This document shows, piece after piece, positions 12,401 through 24,200 of a DNA stretch of 64,000 bases. The DNA lies in assembly GCA_024036415.1 (NCBI GenBank), contig JAMWET010003916.1:350001-414000 (forward strand), in the 5' to 3' direction. The translations under genes were made by a program, and so were the position numbers. Positions within the stretch are counted from its first letter, which is position 1; each line of letters opens with the position of its first letter. The stretch comes from Prochilodus magdalenae. Its lineage: Eukaryota > Chordata > Actinopteri > Characiformes > Prochilodontidae. A model generated the notes under the pieces. That model had not been told where the DNA came from and did not search any database. It saw only the letters and a program-made list of their open reading frames with translations.

Positions 12401-15400
12401 TGCAGATCTGCTAAAGTCCTTGTTCATACTCTTCTCAGGAAGAAGCTGGTGGCTCGGCTGCAGAGTTCAGAGGAAGCGACAGAAGCCGCAAATGCTAAGT
12501 CTGCCTCTCTAGAGAAGACCAAACACCGTCTACAGATTGAGATCGAGGACTTAATGGTGGACCTTGAACGTGCCAATGCTGCTGCCACTGCATTAGACAA
12601 GAAACAGCGCAATTTTGACAAGGTCCGAACTATTCCGTTCCTACTTCGGTTCAACGTATCTCTGCTCTTATTGCTCCCTTGACACATTTTCACAAGTAAA
12701 CCTCTCCCGCCTTATTCATTTTCAATCGAATTCAATGTCCAGGTGTTGTGTGAGTGGAGGCAGAAGTTTGAGGAGACACAGGCAGAGTTGGAGAGCTCTC
12801 AGAGGGAGTCCCGCAGTCTGAGCACTGAGCTCTTCAAACTCAAGAACTCCTATGAGGAGGCGCTTGAACACCTGGAGACTGTCACTCGGGAAAACAAGAA
12901 CCTTCAAGGTATGGCAAGGCCCTCAATCAGTGCATTGGTTTACTGAAGCTGTTTAAAGTAAGTACTTCCATAAGCATTCAAATCTCTCTCTCTTTTGCAG
13001 AGGAAATCACTGACTTAACCGAGCAGATCAGTCAAGGAGGCAAAGCCATCCATGAACTGGAGCAGATTAAAAAGGTTTTGGACCTAGAGAAGTGTAATAT
13101 CCAAGCAGCTCTGGAGGAAGCTGAGGTTGGTCACATACAAATGATACCAGCACCCAGCAAATTCTCCGTTATCAAATTCTACATTTTTTAAGTTATTATC
13201 AATGTCTTACTTCTCTGTTTCTGACCACAGGGGACTCTAGAGCATGAGGAGAGTAAGACCTTGCGAGTCCAGCTGGAGCTTAGCCAGGTCAAAACTGAGG
13301 TAGACAGAAAGCTATCAGAAAGGGATGAAGAGATTGATAATCTTCGGTAAGGAGGAGATAAAGATGTAATTGGAGGCATAACTGACCTCAGACTATGACT
13401 GATCAAAGTTATCTTTCCTTGTACTAACGCAGGAGAAATCACCAGCGCGTCCTGGAAACCATGCAGGCCTCTTTGGATGCAGAAGCCAGAGCAAGAAATG
13501 AGGCTGTCAGGTTAAAGAAGAAGATGGAGGGAGATCTTAATGAGATGGAAATCCAGCTAAGCTATGCTAACAAACAGGCAGCCGAGTCCCAGAAACTTGT
13601 CCGTCATCTGCAGGTTCAAATAAAGGTGAGAACTACTCTACAAATAAACCAGATCTACACAACAGACTTCAGAGGAGCCCGTAAGGTCAGTGATGCAGTC
13701 CTTGTTTATGTGGCACTTAGGACTTGCAACTGGAACTCGATGAGTCTATGCATCAGTGCGAAAACCTGAGGGAGCAGGTGGCGGTGACGGAACGCAGAAA
13801 CACCCTTTTCGTTGCTGAGGTGCAGGAACTCCGCACAGTCGTTGAACAAACAGACCGAATGCGGAAGGCTGCTGAACATGAGCTGCTAGAGTCTACTGAG
13901 AGGGTGAACCTGTTACATGCACAGGTGAGAAACATACAGACAGGGGCGTAGCAACAAATTCTGGGCCCTGTAAACTCTCAATGTCAGTGGGCCCCTATCC
14001 ATGCCAGTACACGAGGAACGTGAGCAAAAAAATGGGCCCCTCTCCCTACTCGGGCCCTGGGTAGTCAGGTCCACTTTTCCCCCCACTACCACGCCCATGC
14101 ATACAGATACTGTTCATTGACCACATTCAAGTACATATAAGCAAAGAGCTCCTGACAGTTCGTGCAATTTTTGATTTCTGATGTTCTGCGCTGGTTTCTG
14201 TAGAATACTGGGGTTCTGAACCAGAAGAAGAAGCTAGAAAGTGATCTCTCCATGCTGGCTGGTGAAGTGGATGAGGCTCTGCAGGAGTGTCGGAATGCTG
14301 AGGAGAAGGCCAAGAAGGCAATCACTGATGTGAGTTCCCTCAGACAAGTCCTCAATTCTCACTAATCCACCTAAAACTGGCCCGCCGTCATATCACAATA
14401 CCTTCTAAATCTAAACCCATCCATCCCCAGGCAGCCATGATGGCAGAGGAATTAAAGAAAGAGCAGGACACCAGCTCCCATCTAGAAAGGATGAAGAACA
14501 ACATGGAGCAGACCATCAAAGACCTGCAGATCCGGATGGATGAGGCAGAGCAGATTGCTCTTAAGGGAGGCAAGAAGCAAATCCAGAAATTAGAAACGCG
14601 GGTGAGCATCACAGGGGTTTAGGTACTAGGTAATATTAATTAATCTTTTCGTGTTCATAACCATAATATATGAAACACCCCAAATCTCAGGTGAGGGAGT
14701 TGGAGGGAGAGCTGGACTGTGAGCAGAAGAAGAGTGGGGAGTTCCAAAAAGGATTACGCAAATATGAGAGGAGGATCAAGGAGCTCACATATCAGGTACT
14801 ATAGCCAATGACATACAGAAGACCTTGATCTAGTTGTATATCCAGCCTTACTGAAATGGCTATACTCTCTCTGCAGACGGAAGAGGACAGGAAGACTCTG
14901 TTGAGGATGCAGGACTTGATTGATAAACTACAGGCTAAAGTGAAGAGCTACAAGAGGCAGGCTGAGGATGCAGTACGTATCTCATGTTTACCACAAAGCA
15001 TTAGGCTCTTACAAAACGCTAATCCTTTCTAGGAACGTTCTAGAAAACCATTAATTAACAGTAAGAGTATATTTGCAAATACAAATGTGTGACAAATGGA
15101 AAAGGAAATCCTGAATAAGGCCTTGTTCAGACTGTCGGACAGCCCATATTCTGATTTTTGGAATCTGGACAGCAAAAACATGGTTAAAACATCGGTTAAA
15201 AGCTTGAAGGCGGTTCAAATTACAATTCCAGTTATAGATAGTATCCCAGGCTGGATGCTTTGCACATTTAAATCAGATTTCAGAGTGTCTTTTAAATCAC
15301 TAGCAAGGTAACAAACAACAACTGTCAAATCCAGAGTGATAGAAGTGCTGGGATTTGCTGGGACACCTACAGTGTTATCACAGCCAGATGTTGCTGGTGT

Positions 15401-16410
15401 CCGGACACACAAATCCGATCTGGTCACTAGTAACAGTGCAGACAGCCATTTTAAAAAGATCTGATTGATTGAGTGGAGAAACATTCCAAGTACTGATGCT
15501 TCCAGACAGATGTACTGCAATCGTCATGCTCTGTGGCATGTACAAAAATGCTGAGCAGGCCCTTTAGGGCACTACTGTATTGTTGACTAGGTTTAGTGTA
15601 ACATTTCTGCCTCTGACACTCCAGGCTGAGGTTTAACACCTGCCAATGTAGGCACCCTACACTATACCACTCCTGGGCAGGGCCCTGAACACTATATTTT
15701 TCCAACCACCAAACTGTAAGTCATTCTGAATAAGAGCATCAGCCAAATGCTAAACTTGCTTGGGTCCACTTGTCCCCTTACAGTGAAAGAAAAGCAGTTG
15801 CAGTGACCCCCATCCACAGGGTGCTTGGAGTCATTGAATGGTCACTGGTGCTCATCCCAGTTGTACATTTATGTGACAGTTTGAAGTTATGTGCGCTCCA
15901 TCCCATCATAAAATCTTTGGGAAGAATTGTGTCCCTCCACTACAGTTCCAGAGACTTGTACTGTCTAGGCCAAGCCTCTAGTTCTGCCTTGGTTCGGTCC
16001 TGGTTTTTCTTTTGTCAAGCTCATGTATTACAGCTATACAACAACCTATCGTTTTCTGAAAAAGCCCACCAAGCTTCTTAAACAGTGTTTTTCACATCAC
16101 TGTGTGTGGCAGGAGGAACAAGCCAACTCCAACATGACTCGCTTCAAAAAGATCCAGTATGAGCTGGACGATGCAGAGGAGAGGGCAGACATGGCCGAGT
16201 CTCAGATCAACAAACTTCGCGTGCGCACTAGAGAGACGCACATCGTCAAGGTATCACATACGCAAACAAACCTTCTAGAGCATTACACCTACTGAATAAA
16301 TGTGGTGGGCTAGATTCTAGAGATGATGGCTGTCTGAAACAAGTTATCAATCATTGTATAAGCTTTCCTAACAAAACTACCTGTGTTTGTGTTTACAGAT
16401 CACAGAGTGA
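168..16410 (+). CDS. myh7b: Myosin heavy chain 7B (slow/cardiac-type sarcomeric myosin), 5' end missing
   Basis: This is an actin-based ATPase motor of the thick filament. I see 40 coding exons: 168-311, 1429-1585, 1683-1710, 1927-2023, 2557-2649, 2743-2806, 2895-2993, 3083-3186, 4477-4615, 4703-4821, 4912-5061, 5155-5325, 5437-5616, 5706-5838, 5990-6066, 6488-6575, 7011-7128, 7317-7440, 7543-7679, 9558-9813, 9992-10234, 10359-10535, 10695-10840, 10949-11039, 11136-11525, 11674-11800, 11877-11995, 12088-12284, 12439-12622, 12743-12908, 13001-13125, 13231-13346, 13433-13625, 13721-13924, 14204-14329, 14431-14601, 14691-14795, 14877-14972, 16113-16250, 16399-16410. They join to 5604 nt, giving 1867 residues plus stop. 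About 65-70 N-terminal residues lie outside the window. In visible numbering, the P-loop GESGAGKT is at 111-118, basic loop 2 at about 560-585, the SH1/SH2 cysteines at 628 and 638, two IQ segments at about 705-755, the invariant proline (NWPWM) at 761, then about 1100 residues of coiled-coil rod ending in THIVKITE. The usual 309-nt rod exon is split here into 116+193. MYH7B rather than MYH6/7 follows from intronic mir-499 and the TRPC4AP neighbour. Confidence 0.95.
398..479. repeat. (CT)n then (TA)n microsatellite in MYH7B intron
   Basis: A short CT-rich run leads into about 27 uninterrupted TA units (425-479), shortly after the first visible MYH7B exon. The rest of this 1.1-kb intron (312-1428) shows no other recognisable feature. 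Confidence 0.95.
3240..4380. repeat. Internally repetitive dispersed repeat in MYH7B intron
   Basis: The 1.3-kb intron between exons 8 and 9 contains two diverged copies of one block, at about 3430-3560 and 3605-3745. Each reads 'AGTTCAGT... TTGGTTGCAT... CTGCTTCTCAT', then 'AGATGT(C/T)CAG...GTAGTG(T/C)AAAATAA(T/C)ATCAG'. A third partial match starts near 3900. This looks like an old fish interspersed repeat, but I cannot name the family. Confidence 0.45.
6268..6356 (+). ncRNA. mir499: mir-499 microRNA precursor inside a MYH7B intron
   Basis: The 5p arm at 6283-6303 begins TTAAGACTTGCAGTGATG, which I recognise as mature miR-499-5p. The opposite arm at 6321-6342 begins AACATCACTTTAAGTC and pairs with it across a loop of about 17 nt. 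The flanks (GAGAGT on the left, ACTCTC on the right) extend the stem. It lies on the coding strand of the 421-bp intron between the loop-2 exon and the exon encoding the [10 protein letters not shown] segment, so it is probably processed from the MYH7B transcript. In vertebrates miR-499 is a striated-muscle microRNA hosted by this gene. The outer stem ends are approximate. Confidence 0.96.
8198..8527 (+). promoter_or_regulatory. Candidate muscle enhancer: clustered MCAT, E-box and MEF2 motifs in large MYH7B intron
   Basis: Within 330 bp of the 1.9-kb intron 7680-9557 I read two MCAT elements (AGGAATG at 8198-8204 and 8476-8482), three E-boxes (CAGGTG at 8340-8345, CACCTG at 8448-8453, CAGGTG at 8522-8527), one exact MEF2 consensus (TTATAAATAA at 8426-8435) and a GC/CACC-type box (CCCCCGCCCCC near 8397-8409). 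This combination is typical of striated-muscle enhancers. The block is not obviously repetitive. Its function is inferred from motif content only. Confidence 0.4.
9222..9470. mobile_element. Short inverted-repeat transposon (MITE) with TA target duplication
   Basis: The two ends match as inverted repeats of about 39 bp. The left begins TCGTCGCTGTCCAAAGAAAA, and the right end read in reverse begins TCGTCGCTGTCCAATGAAAA, followed by shared CATGTATCTCCA. A TA dinucleotide lies directly outside each end (9220-9221 and 9471-9472), as expected for Tc1/mariner-type insertion. The 249-bp element has no coding capacity. It sits about 90 bp before the next MYH7B exon. Confidence 0.8.
13941..14097. mobile_element. 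Short non-autonomous repeat in MYH7B intron
   Basis: The left end CAGGGGCGTAGCAAC and the inverted right end (reverse complement ATGGGCGTGGTAGTG) resemble each other. The interior has the GGGCCC-rich text seen in a common fish short repeat. It lies between the exons ending at 13924 and starting at 14204. Confidence 0.5.
15100..15760. repeat. Repeat-derived sequence in the 1.1-kb MYH7B intron
   Basis: The intron 14973-16112 contains the phrases 'CCTTGTTCAGACTGTC' (near 15120) and 'CAAATCCGATCTGGTCACTA' (near 15410), which I associate with a dispersed fish DNA-transposon relic. The ends are not clear. The remainder of the intron shows nothing I recognise. Confidence 0.35.
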
Positions 16411-16900
16411 CGAATGAACCACAAATTCTGCTAATGCTACAGCAGAGGACTTCAAGGAGTGATGTAGCCTGTGTGAATCTATTTCTGATCAAGTTTTTGG
16501 TTTACACAATGCAATGGACAAAGAAGCTTAATGGCTTGCTAACAGGTGCTCACCGGAAACTGAATTTGATCATTTCATGAATAATGTAGCGCACTGGAGG
16601 TCCACTGTCCTGCACACACCAAATTTAACTAATCAGCTCACTAAACAGCCCATTCTTACTTTAACAAGGGAGTGTTAAAACAGGACAATACTGCAATATA
16701 CAAGGCAGCAGGCCTCCAGGACCAGGGTTGAGAAACACTGATGTAGAGAGTAGAGCATGCATATATCACTGTGAGGGTTTTTAAAAGGACTCTTTGCTTA
16801 AGAGTGATTGTGGAAATTTGAAATAAAAAGTTCAAATACAAGCACTGTTGATGCACTGTGTATGTACAATAAAACAGGAAATGTGAGACATTGGTCAAAT
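16411..16900 (+). other. MYH7B 3' untranslated region with poly(A) signals and an embedded repeat end
   Basis: The region follows the TGA stop at 16408-16410. Two AATAAA signals are visible, at 16822-16827 and 16868-16873, so the transcript probably ends near 16.85-16.90 kb. At about 16590-16742 there is a repeat whose right end (CCTCCAGGACCAGGGTTGAG) is a very common terminus of fish non-autonomous DNA transposons. UTR extent is inferred. Confidence 0.5.
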
Positions 16901-18039
16901 CTCAAGGTAATGTACTGAGCATTAACTCTGGTGTAAAATGGAAGGGCACAATAATTGTTCTTTAAGTACAATACTAATAATATAATCATTTAAAATGAAT
17001 TTGAGAACTACATGTATGCTGTAAAATGAACAAATATAAGAAGCATTTAATATTGAATTTACCTTTAAATTGCTAAGCTCCTGCAAACGAGTACTAGATA
17101 TCATAAAACTAAAAATTATACCTACACGCACCACCTACATTATAGTCTTTGTGTTGATCAGACTGCGGTACCAAACGCAGATCAATTAACCATAATTGTG
17201 TTAAGCTTACACTGGCCAACTTGGGATGAAAGGGCTTCAATTATGTAACAGGCATCATCACTAATAAATTCACACTAATAAATACAGCTGGGCGCAAAGG
17301 TTTAAACACTCCACGTCAAAGCTATGTTCATTTTAAACATCATCTACAGTCACAAAATTCAAATATGGATTTTAGATTAACTTTTAGTGTACAGTTTTGA
17401 TTTATAGTTTAACTTCTGGTGTTAATAACATACATGGCTATTCGTCGTGTAAAACAAAAGAAAAAGAACTTACTGAAATAAAATTAAATAAAGACACCAC
17501 ACAGACACACAAACCCAAACTGCCTTGTGAATAATAGTTTATATAATCATAAGACATAATAATTGTGATAAAACATGTTACATCTTTATTTTCAGTTACT
17601 GTTTTTTGTCACCGGGTTGCAAGTTAGAATTTGAGTTTAAAGAGTGAGCTACACAATATTTTTAAATATAGAGGCAGTACTTAAACTAAGCAAACCACCA
17701 ACACCAACAACTGCAGTGGCCCTGAATGTCAGCTTTTTTCTTTGCTGGAAGAGTGGGCTCTTTTCATGGGCATCTCAAAATTACTGGATTTTCTTAATCA
17801 GATCACAACACTCCCAAGTATCTAAAAAGGAGAGAGCCCTTAGACTACAGCCAAAAGAAGTGTGCCTATGTAGTCCTGGAAAAAACATCCAGCGTCTAAT
17901 GCGAAACACACATGCGCGCGCACACAGGCTTGAGCATTTACACTCACACATACACCTAAGATTTAGAAGCACTGGTTCACTACAACCAGCACATTCACAC
18001 TTACTGGTAAAAACATAAGCACACCCACACCACTTAATT

Positions 18040-18071
<32 letters not shown>

Positions 18072-18114
18072 GCACACTCGCACGCACGCACACACAAACA
18101 CACACACATACACA

Positions 18115-18154
<40 letters not shown>

Positions 18155-18279
18155 GCATCCTTATAGAACAGTCCTGTAAAAGGAGACATGGGATGCAATT
18201 CCATGGAAGATGAAAGTTCAGAGGTCTGCTAGCAGCTCATCTGAACCTCTCTTTGCTTCCACAGCCACAGTCTCCAGAA
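16901..18279. other. Convergent intergenic DNA and TRPC4AP 3' UTR
   Basis: No gene is recognised here. MYH7B and TRPC4AP meet tail to tail. The first plausible minus-strand poly(A) signal for TRPC4AP (TTTATT on the plus strand, i.e. AATAAA) is at 17585-17590, so about 17.57-18.28 kb is probably TRPC4AP 3' UTR. Confidence 0.45.
18041..18150. repeat. Compound (CT)n(CA)n(CT)n microsatellite
   Basis: CT units at 18041-18059 are followed by an interrupted CA tract at 18060-18116 and a second CT tract at 18117-18150. It lies in the probable TRPC4AP 3' UTR, where the transcript would read (AG)n(TG)n(AG)n. Confidence 0.93.
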
Positions 18280-21200
18280 TCACACCTCCAGAAAGTCTCT
18301 GTCCAGATCCCTGTAGGCCTCGTCTATGTACATGGCAATGGCACAGAGGGAGCTCCTATCTGAACTTAGCAACACCGTCACTGTTTCCTTCCAGTAGGTA
18401 AATGGAATACAGGAACTCTGTACAAGGAGGTAGAAAGACAAGGAGTCAGTAATGCCCTGACTTGTTTATGTTAATGTATATTTACGAGTGTTCATGCACG
18501 TTAGTGTTAGACCAGTACTGTGCTCACATTCTCCAGGCAGGTGCTGTCTTTGTCTTTGTTGAGGTAGTGATGCTGCCAGAATCGCAGCAGGTGGTGGAAG
18601 TTGTTGAATAAGCATCCAGGGTATTTCTCAGCATACTCCTTCTCTTTAAGAGCGTTCAGGTAAAACGGCAGCTTGCCCCTCCACCGCGCCAGCATCAGCA
18701 CCACCAAACTTGTGTTCAGGCAGCTCACATTCTCCTAGGATTGACCAAAACACACTCACCAATAAATAAAAACGATTCAACTGTACAGCAAAAGTTATGG
18801 GCATTATTACAATAAATAGTGAAGTACAGTCGTGCCTGGGTTAGTGTCTGAACATTGATGATGTTGATCAGTCTGAAGAGGAAGGAAAGTCTATTCTCTA
18901 CTTGAGCCATGTAAGACAAGAGTCGACACTCCGACAGCACTTCTACAACTGACAGAGAGAGAAACGGTTATTGAAACGGCTTAAACAAAAATAAATACAT
19001 TTAAATAAACAAACAAATACATATTACATATTTATACATATATATGTATAAAACGTCACACGCACGCAAGCATGCACATACACACACACACACCTCACTA
19101 GTATTCTCACCTTTAATGTCATCTGTTTGGCCCTCAAAACGATCCAAAGACAAAACAATGCATCGCACCAGCATGTTGGAGTCTACCAGTGAGCTGTTGA
19201 TCTGGCTCAGGAACATCTGGAACTGATATTATAGAAAGGATTAAACATCTTCAGCAGGTTTATTACTGTTTTTGGTGGATCATGAAAAGCCTTGCTTGCC
19301 TGGCCAAAATACACCCATTAAAACATGTCACTTTTTAAAATGCAGTAACGTTTTGGGGGACTAAATTGCACTTGTGAGTTAAAGTATCAGACATACATGT
19401 AAGCCTGGGCTGGTACAGTCTTACTGTAGTTACCATATGGAAAATACAGGCAGAAAAATGTTAAAACCTTTAGACATTGGGAGGGTGTTGGGGGCACTTA
19501 CACAATTCTATGTATTTCACACCTTTAATAATTGTAACATTAAAGCCAAAGCAGAAGCAAATACAAAGACACTGCACGAGTTTAAACAGTGTCAAATAAT
19601 AGAACAAGTTGTCGTACCCAAGTTCCCAAAAGCATCTCAGTGTTTGGATCGTCTTCATTCCTACAGAGTGTGTGATGCTAATTCTACCATTTAAGAATCA
19701 GCTTTAGTTGAAGATACTTTTGGGACACCCAGTCCTGTTCAGTAAACACTGATTGTGGTCAAATTAAAGCTAACGCCCTACAAAACTAAAAATAATTTAG
19801 TACAAAACAGCAGAACTGTACAGGGCACTGTCACAACAGTACCTCCTAGTCACTGAACCCAGCATATGGGAACATTCTTTGCAAAAATATTCAAGAAACA
19901 CAAAAAAAAAATGTAAAAAAATAAATAAATAAACAATGTTGTGCTGCTTTGTCTACACATCCAATTAAGCTGGTTCATGTGCTATTATTTATATAACATG
20001 TTTGCTTCAAAAAAAAAAAAAATTTAATCTGCAATAAACGGAATAGTTCAGTAAACAAGCAATACCGTATCTGTTAAAGGAACTATCAGGTCTGTAGTTA
20101 TCTTACATCTGAGACATTATTCATGTATTTGTCTGATTTCCAACAACAAATAACTTTATATTTTTTACATATTGACAAACACTAACCTTCTCCTCTGTGT
20201 TTACATATTTGTTAAATCTCTTGAAGGCATCAATGTTGAACTTCATGAGTTCACCAAGAAGATCAAAATAGCTCTGAAGAACATCACGTGATTTACAGCC
20301 ACTGTCAATGATGCAAAAGAGGATGTGCTGCAAGGAGAGACACAGACATGCGCAGATGTATAAAACACAGCAACTCAAGTAGAGGCACATCATGGTGAAA
20401 CAGAATAATCACAGTCCCTCACCTCCAACAAGCCCCTCTTCAGCAAGAAAATCTGATCAGCATAGGATGTAGCTCCTCGGAGAAAGCTTTCAACTGCTCT
20501 AGCTTGCCAAAACCTGGAGGTTAGATAAAGATTGAAGGTTGTTGATCGGGCAACACACAGAAAACATATCGACCATCTATCTTTAAGGTCAGGGGTAATA
20601 CATGCTCAGTTGCAACTCTCTTACCTGAATGACGAATCAACAGGTTCTTTCTTCATGATAGAAATGAGTCGTGTCAGGAGCCCCTTCTTACCATCACACA
20701 CAAGATTCCTGAAGATGAGTGATGAGTTAATAAGATGAGTGTGTTAAACAGGAAATCCTGGATAATGTAGGTTAAACCTAATCTGTACACAATAAGAATG
20801 TTTTACGTACCTGTCGGTGTTGACGAGTGCTTCCACTTCAGGAATATTTGCTTTTAGAGAGATGGCACTTAACTCGTTCAGCTCCTGTCCATTCAGGAGC
20901 AGATACTTGTTCCTGAGGTCAGAAGGAAATTACAACATGCATACTGAAGCCTCTCAAAAAACAAGGAAAATGTAATACACGATTAAGGACTGCATAACCT
21001 TACTGCATAAAACATGACTTTCTGTTCAAATTCAAAGTCATACTCACTCATGGTGGTCACTGAAGCTCTGAAGTAGCCTGAGGAACTGGATCTTAAATGA
21101 GATTTCCTGCAGAAAGAACACACAGATTAAAGATGCGTTCCCTCTAAAAGCAAATAGTTATAAATGCACTGGAAAATGGGCCAGACTGGGCTAAATCTTA

Positions 21201-24200
21201 CTGGGCTGCAGTCACAGTTCTGGTTCTGTCTGTGAAGGGTGTGACTGGATAATTGCTTCCTCCATATCAGCTTGTCAAACAAGTTGTTCAGGCCAGGAAT
21301 CAACCGGTATTCTGCTAGCATCCTGTGAACCTGTTTAACAAAGAGTTATTTTAACTGCTACTGTTAAAACATGTGCCTATCTTGAATATATGCAAAGTCT
21401 TTGATTATATACACTGAATCTGTGGCACCACAGAAGTACAACCAATCCCATAAAAAATAAATAAAAATAAATGATATAAAATTGAACCTGATTTCGCTGT
21501 CTGCCCATGAGCAGCACGCACAGCACATAAAGGACTTCTACTTTGTACATGATCTCATGCACAATCTTCATGGACTGAGGCAATGTATGCCTAAGAGGAC
21601 TTGATGAAAGGGAGCCTTCATCAGATGACTCTGGAAAAGAGGAGGATTAGCAGATGTATGTTAGTCAGGATTTTCATGTTTGTCATCGTCAGGTTTAAAA
21701 TAATTCTAAAAGCACATTCAATCAAATTGAAAACCACCAGAGTGTAGGATTTTGGTTAGAGCCTCTGTTTACTCTGCAAACCTGCTACAGCTAGTTAAAG
21801 GCTATGGCACACCAGACAAGATAATTCTGTGCCAGGCAAAAGATGGAAAACCGCAACTACAGCTTATTAACTCTTCATATGTTTTTCTAATCATAAGTTC
21901 TAAGCAAAGTTCTAGACCAGACCACATTCTACCTCAAAAGCTAATTAGCAAGTCTTGTAGTACCGAATTAAGTGTGTTAAGACTGAAAACAACAAACTCT
22001 CCAGTACTGTGGCCTTGCAAGACAAGCAAGCAGTGTTAACAGTTGTATTCTTTGCGGTCAACGTGACCTCCCTCACCTGTACTGCTCTGTTCAGCTTCCT
22101 CAATAGCCATTTGCATTAGAGCATCCAGCACCAACGCATTGTCCAGCCAGCTATGCCAATCCTCTAGCTCCTGCAGTAGAGCTGAGGTACCAGATGCCTC
22201 CGACACCTTTCGCGTGGCTAGCTTACATAACCGCTCAATGAAGCCTGGGATATTCAGCAAAGCCACTGGAGAAAGAGAAGAGGGTGTCAGTCACAGCTGC
22301 AGAAAAAGCTTTACCTTTTAAAACAATAATAAATAAATAAATAAATAAATAAATACACCACACACATTCACAAACATGACATTGAGCTACACCAAATACA
22401 AGCACAGCAACACATGCTTTAATCACAAGCAAAACAGCACTGAATGTGCATTTAACCATACGGAATCCACCCTGACCTTGGTTGCTTTCAGCTCGTGATG
22501 GAGAAGCAGTGATCTTCTGCTGAGCGTTGCGGGCCAGGAGTGTGTGCTTGTCATCCACCCCCATATCTGGCTCCGATATAGTGACGGACAGAATACGACA
22601 AAAGTTGGCTAGTTGCTGCTGGTTGAAGCTCTGGACTAGACTGGCCAGGTTTGGAATATCCTCCAGTCGTATCACCTCCTGTACAAACATTTTATATGAA
22701 TTGAGCTTCATTCTTTTATACTTGGGTAATTTATAGTACCCACACATTAACAACCATTAAAGGAGCAGTTATACAAATAACACAAGCTCAGGAGAACAAA
22801 ACACATATCTTAAAGCTAAAAGAGCACAATAACACTTTGCTCACCTTCCTAACCCCCATTATGTCCTCAATTAGCGTGGCAGTCTGTAGGAAAGTCTTTT
22901 TGTTGGACATGAGCGTGAAAAGGAACATGACAAAGTCATCCCTCGCGGCAAGGCTTTTTGTAACACCCTCTGTCTGCAGAAGAAAACAAAATATAATATT
23001 TACATGAACTGTACAAAAAACATGAAGTACTACTAATTAAGCTTCAATGCTGATTAGCTGACCAATATAAAGATACCTACACATATACAGCAGTTGTAAA
23101 GAACACTTAAACAGTCCTTGATCAGGTCATCACTCACTGGAAATCAGAAATACAAATTTAAAAACACATCCCAAAAAATTACATTTTAACAAGCTGGAAA
23201 AATGTATAAGAACGTGACAAAATTGCTTTGCTGTGAAAAATGAAGAACACTGACATAAAAGCATATTAAATATTTCTCTAAACCTTAAACCTTGTGCCAA
23301 CAATAATATGATATTAATACATGACATTTCTGTCATTAACAAGCATAGACTGTTCTGGAACAAAAAACATTCAAGAATTGCTTTGGCAAAGAAAACATTT
23401 CATTAAACATCACACTAATAAGAACGTTGCAATTGAAGTCACCATGCATGTTACGTCATCATTTGATGTTTATACTACTGAAATAAATAGTGATCATTGA
23501 AGGCGTTAGCCAATGGAGGCAGAGCAGCTCAACAAGGGAGATCACCACATTATCACATTAGTGACTTCAGTAGTAACAAACCATTTGTTTGATTTTTTTA
23601 ATTCTGTATTCGTTGTTAGTCCGTGTTTGACCACACAAACTATGCAAAATAAAATCTCAAAAGCAACAAACCCAGACTCTACATCTTTCAGTGGACAAAA
23701 TGTAAAATGTTATGTCCAGGGGCACAAGGCAATAAGCAACATTTACTCATTACCAATATTTACCAAAAACATTTAGTACTTACTTATGGGTACATCCCCC
23801 TGTATTGACAGAGTAGGCCGCATCAAAATCTCTACAAACAACTGATAAAACAGGAGAATTAGAAACATCATGTCAAGCATATACAAGCTTTATATGCACA
23901 TATGAAACAGGAAATAATCATTTACTCTGACAAGCAAACCACTGTGCAACACTGTACAGTGAAATATTGTATAACAGTACTCACATCAACTCCTCCAAAA
24001 AGGTCAAAGGTGTAAGTGTTAGGTGATACAGACTCCTGTGGTGTCTTCCGGTCTTCTGTGACAAAGGACATGGCTTCCATAGATAGCAACGATGACAGCT
24101 CCTGCACAAAGAATGTTAATGGTCAAACGTTGCATCACTCATATTAAGAGCACATACAGAAGATGAATCAACGGTAAAACAATGCTGATCCATGCCACAC

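Noticed and set aside
15770..16081. 103-codon open frame in the last long MYH7B intron
   Set aside because: No similarity to myosin or other proteins; exons on both sides join in frame without it.
17644..18018. 124-codon open frame between MYH7B and TRPC4AP
   Set aside because: Falls in the probable TRPC4AP 3' UTR on the opposite strand; no family resemblance and low-complexity His-rich end.
18828..18832. GT dinucleotide as an alternative donor for the TRPC4AP exon at 18836
   Set aside because: It would add 8 nt and shift the frame against the next exon (ENVSCLN).
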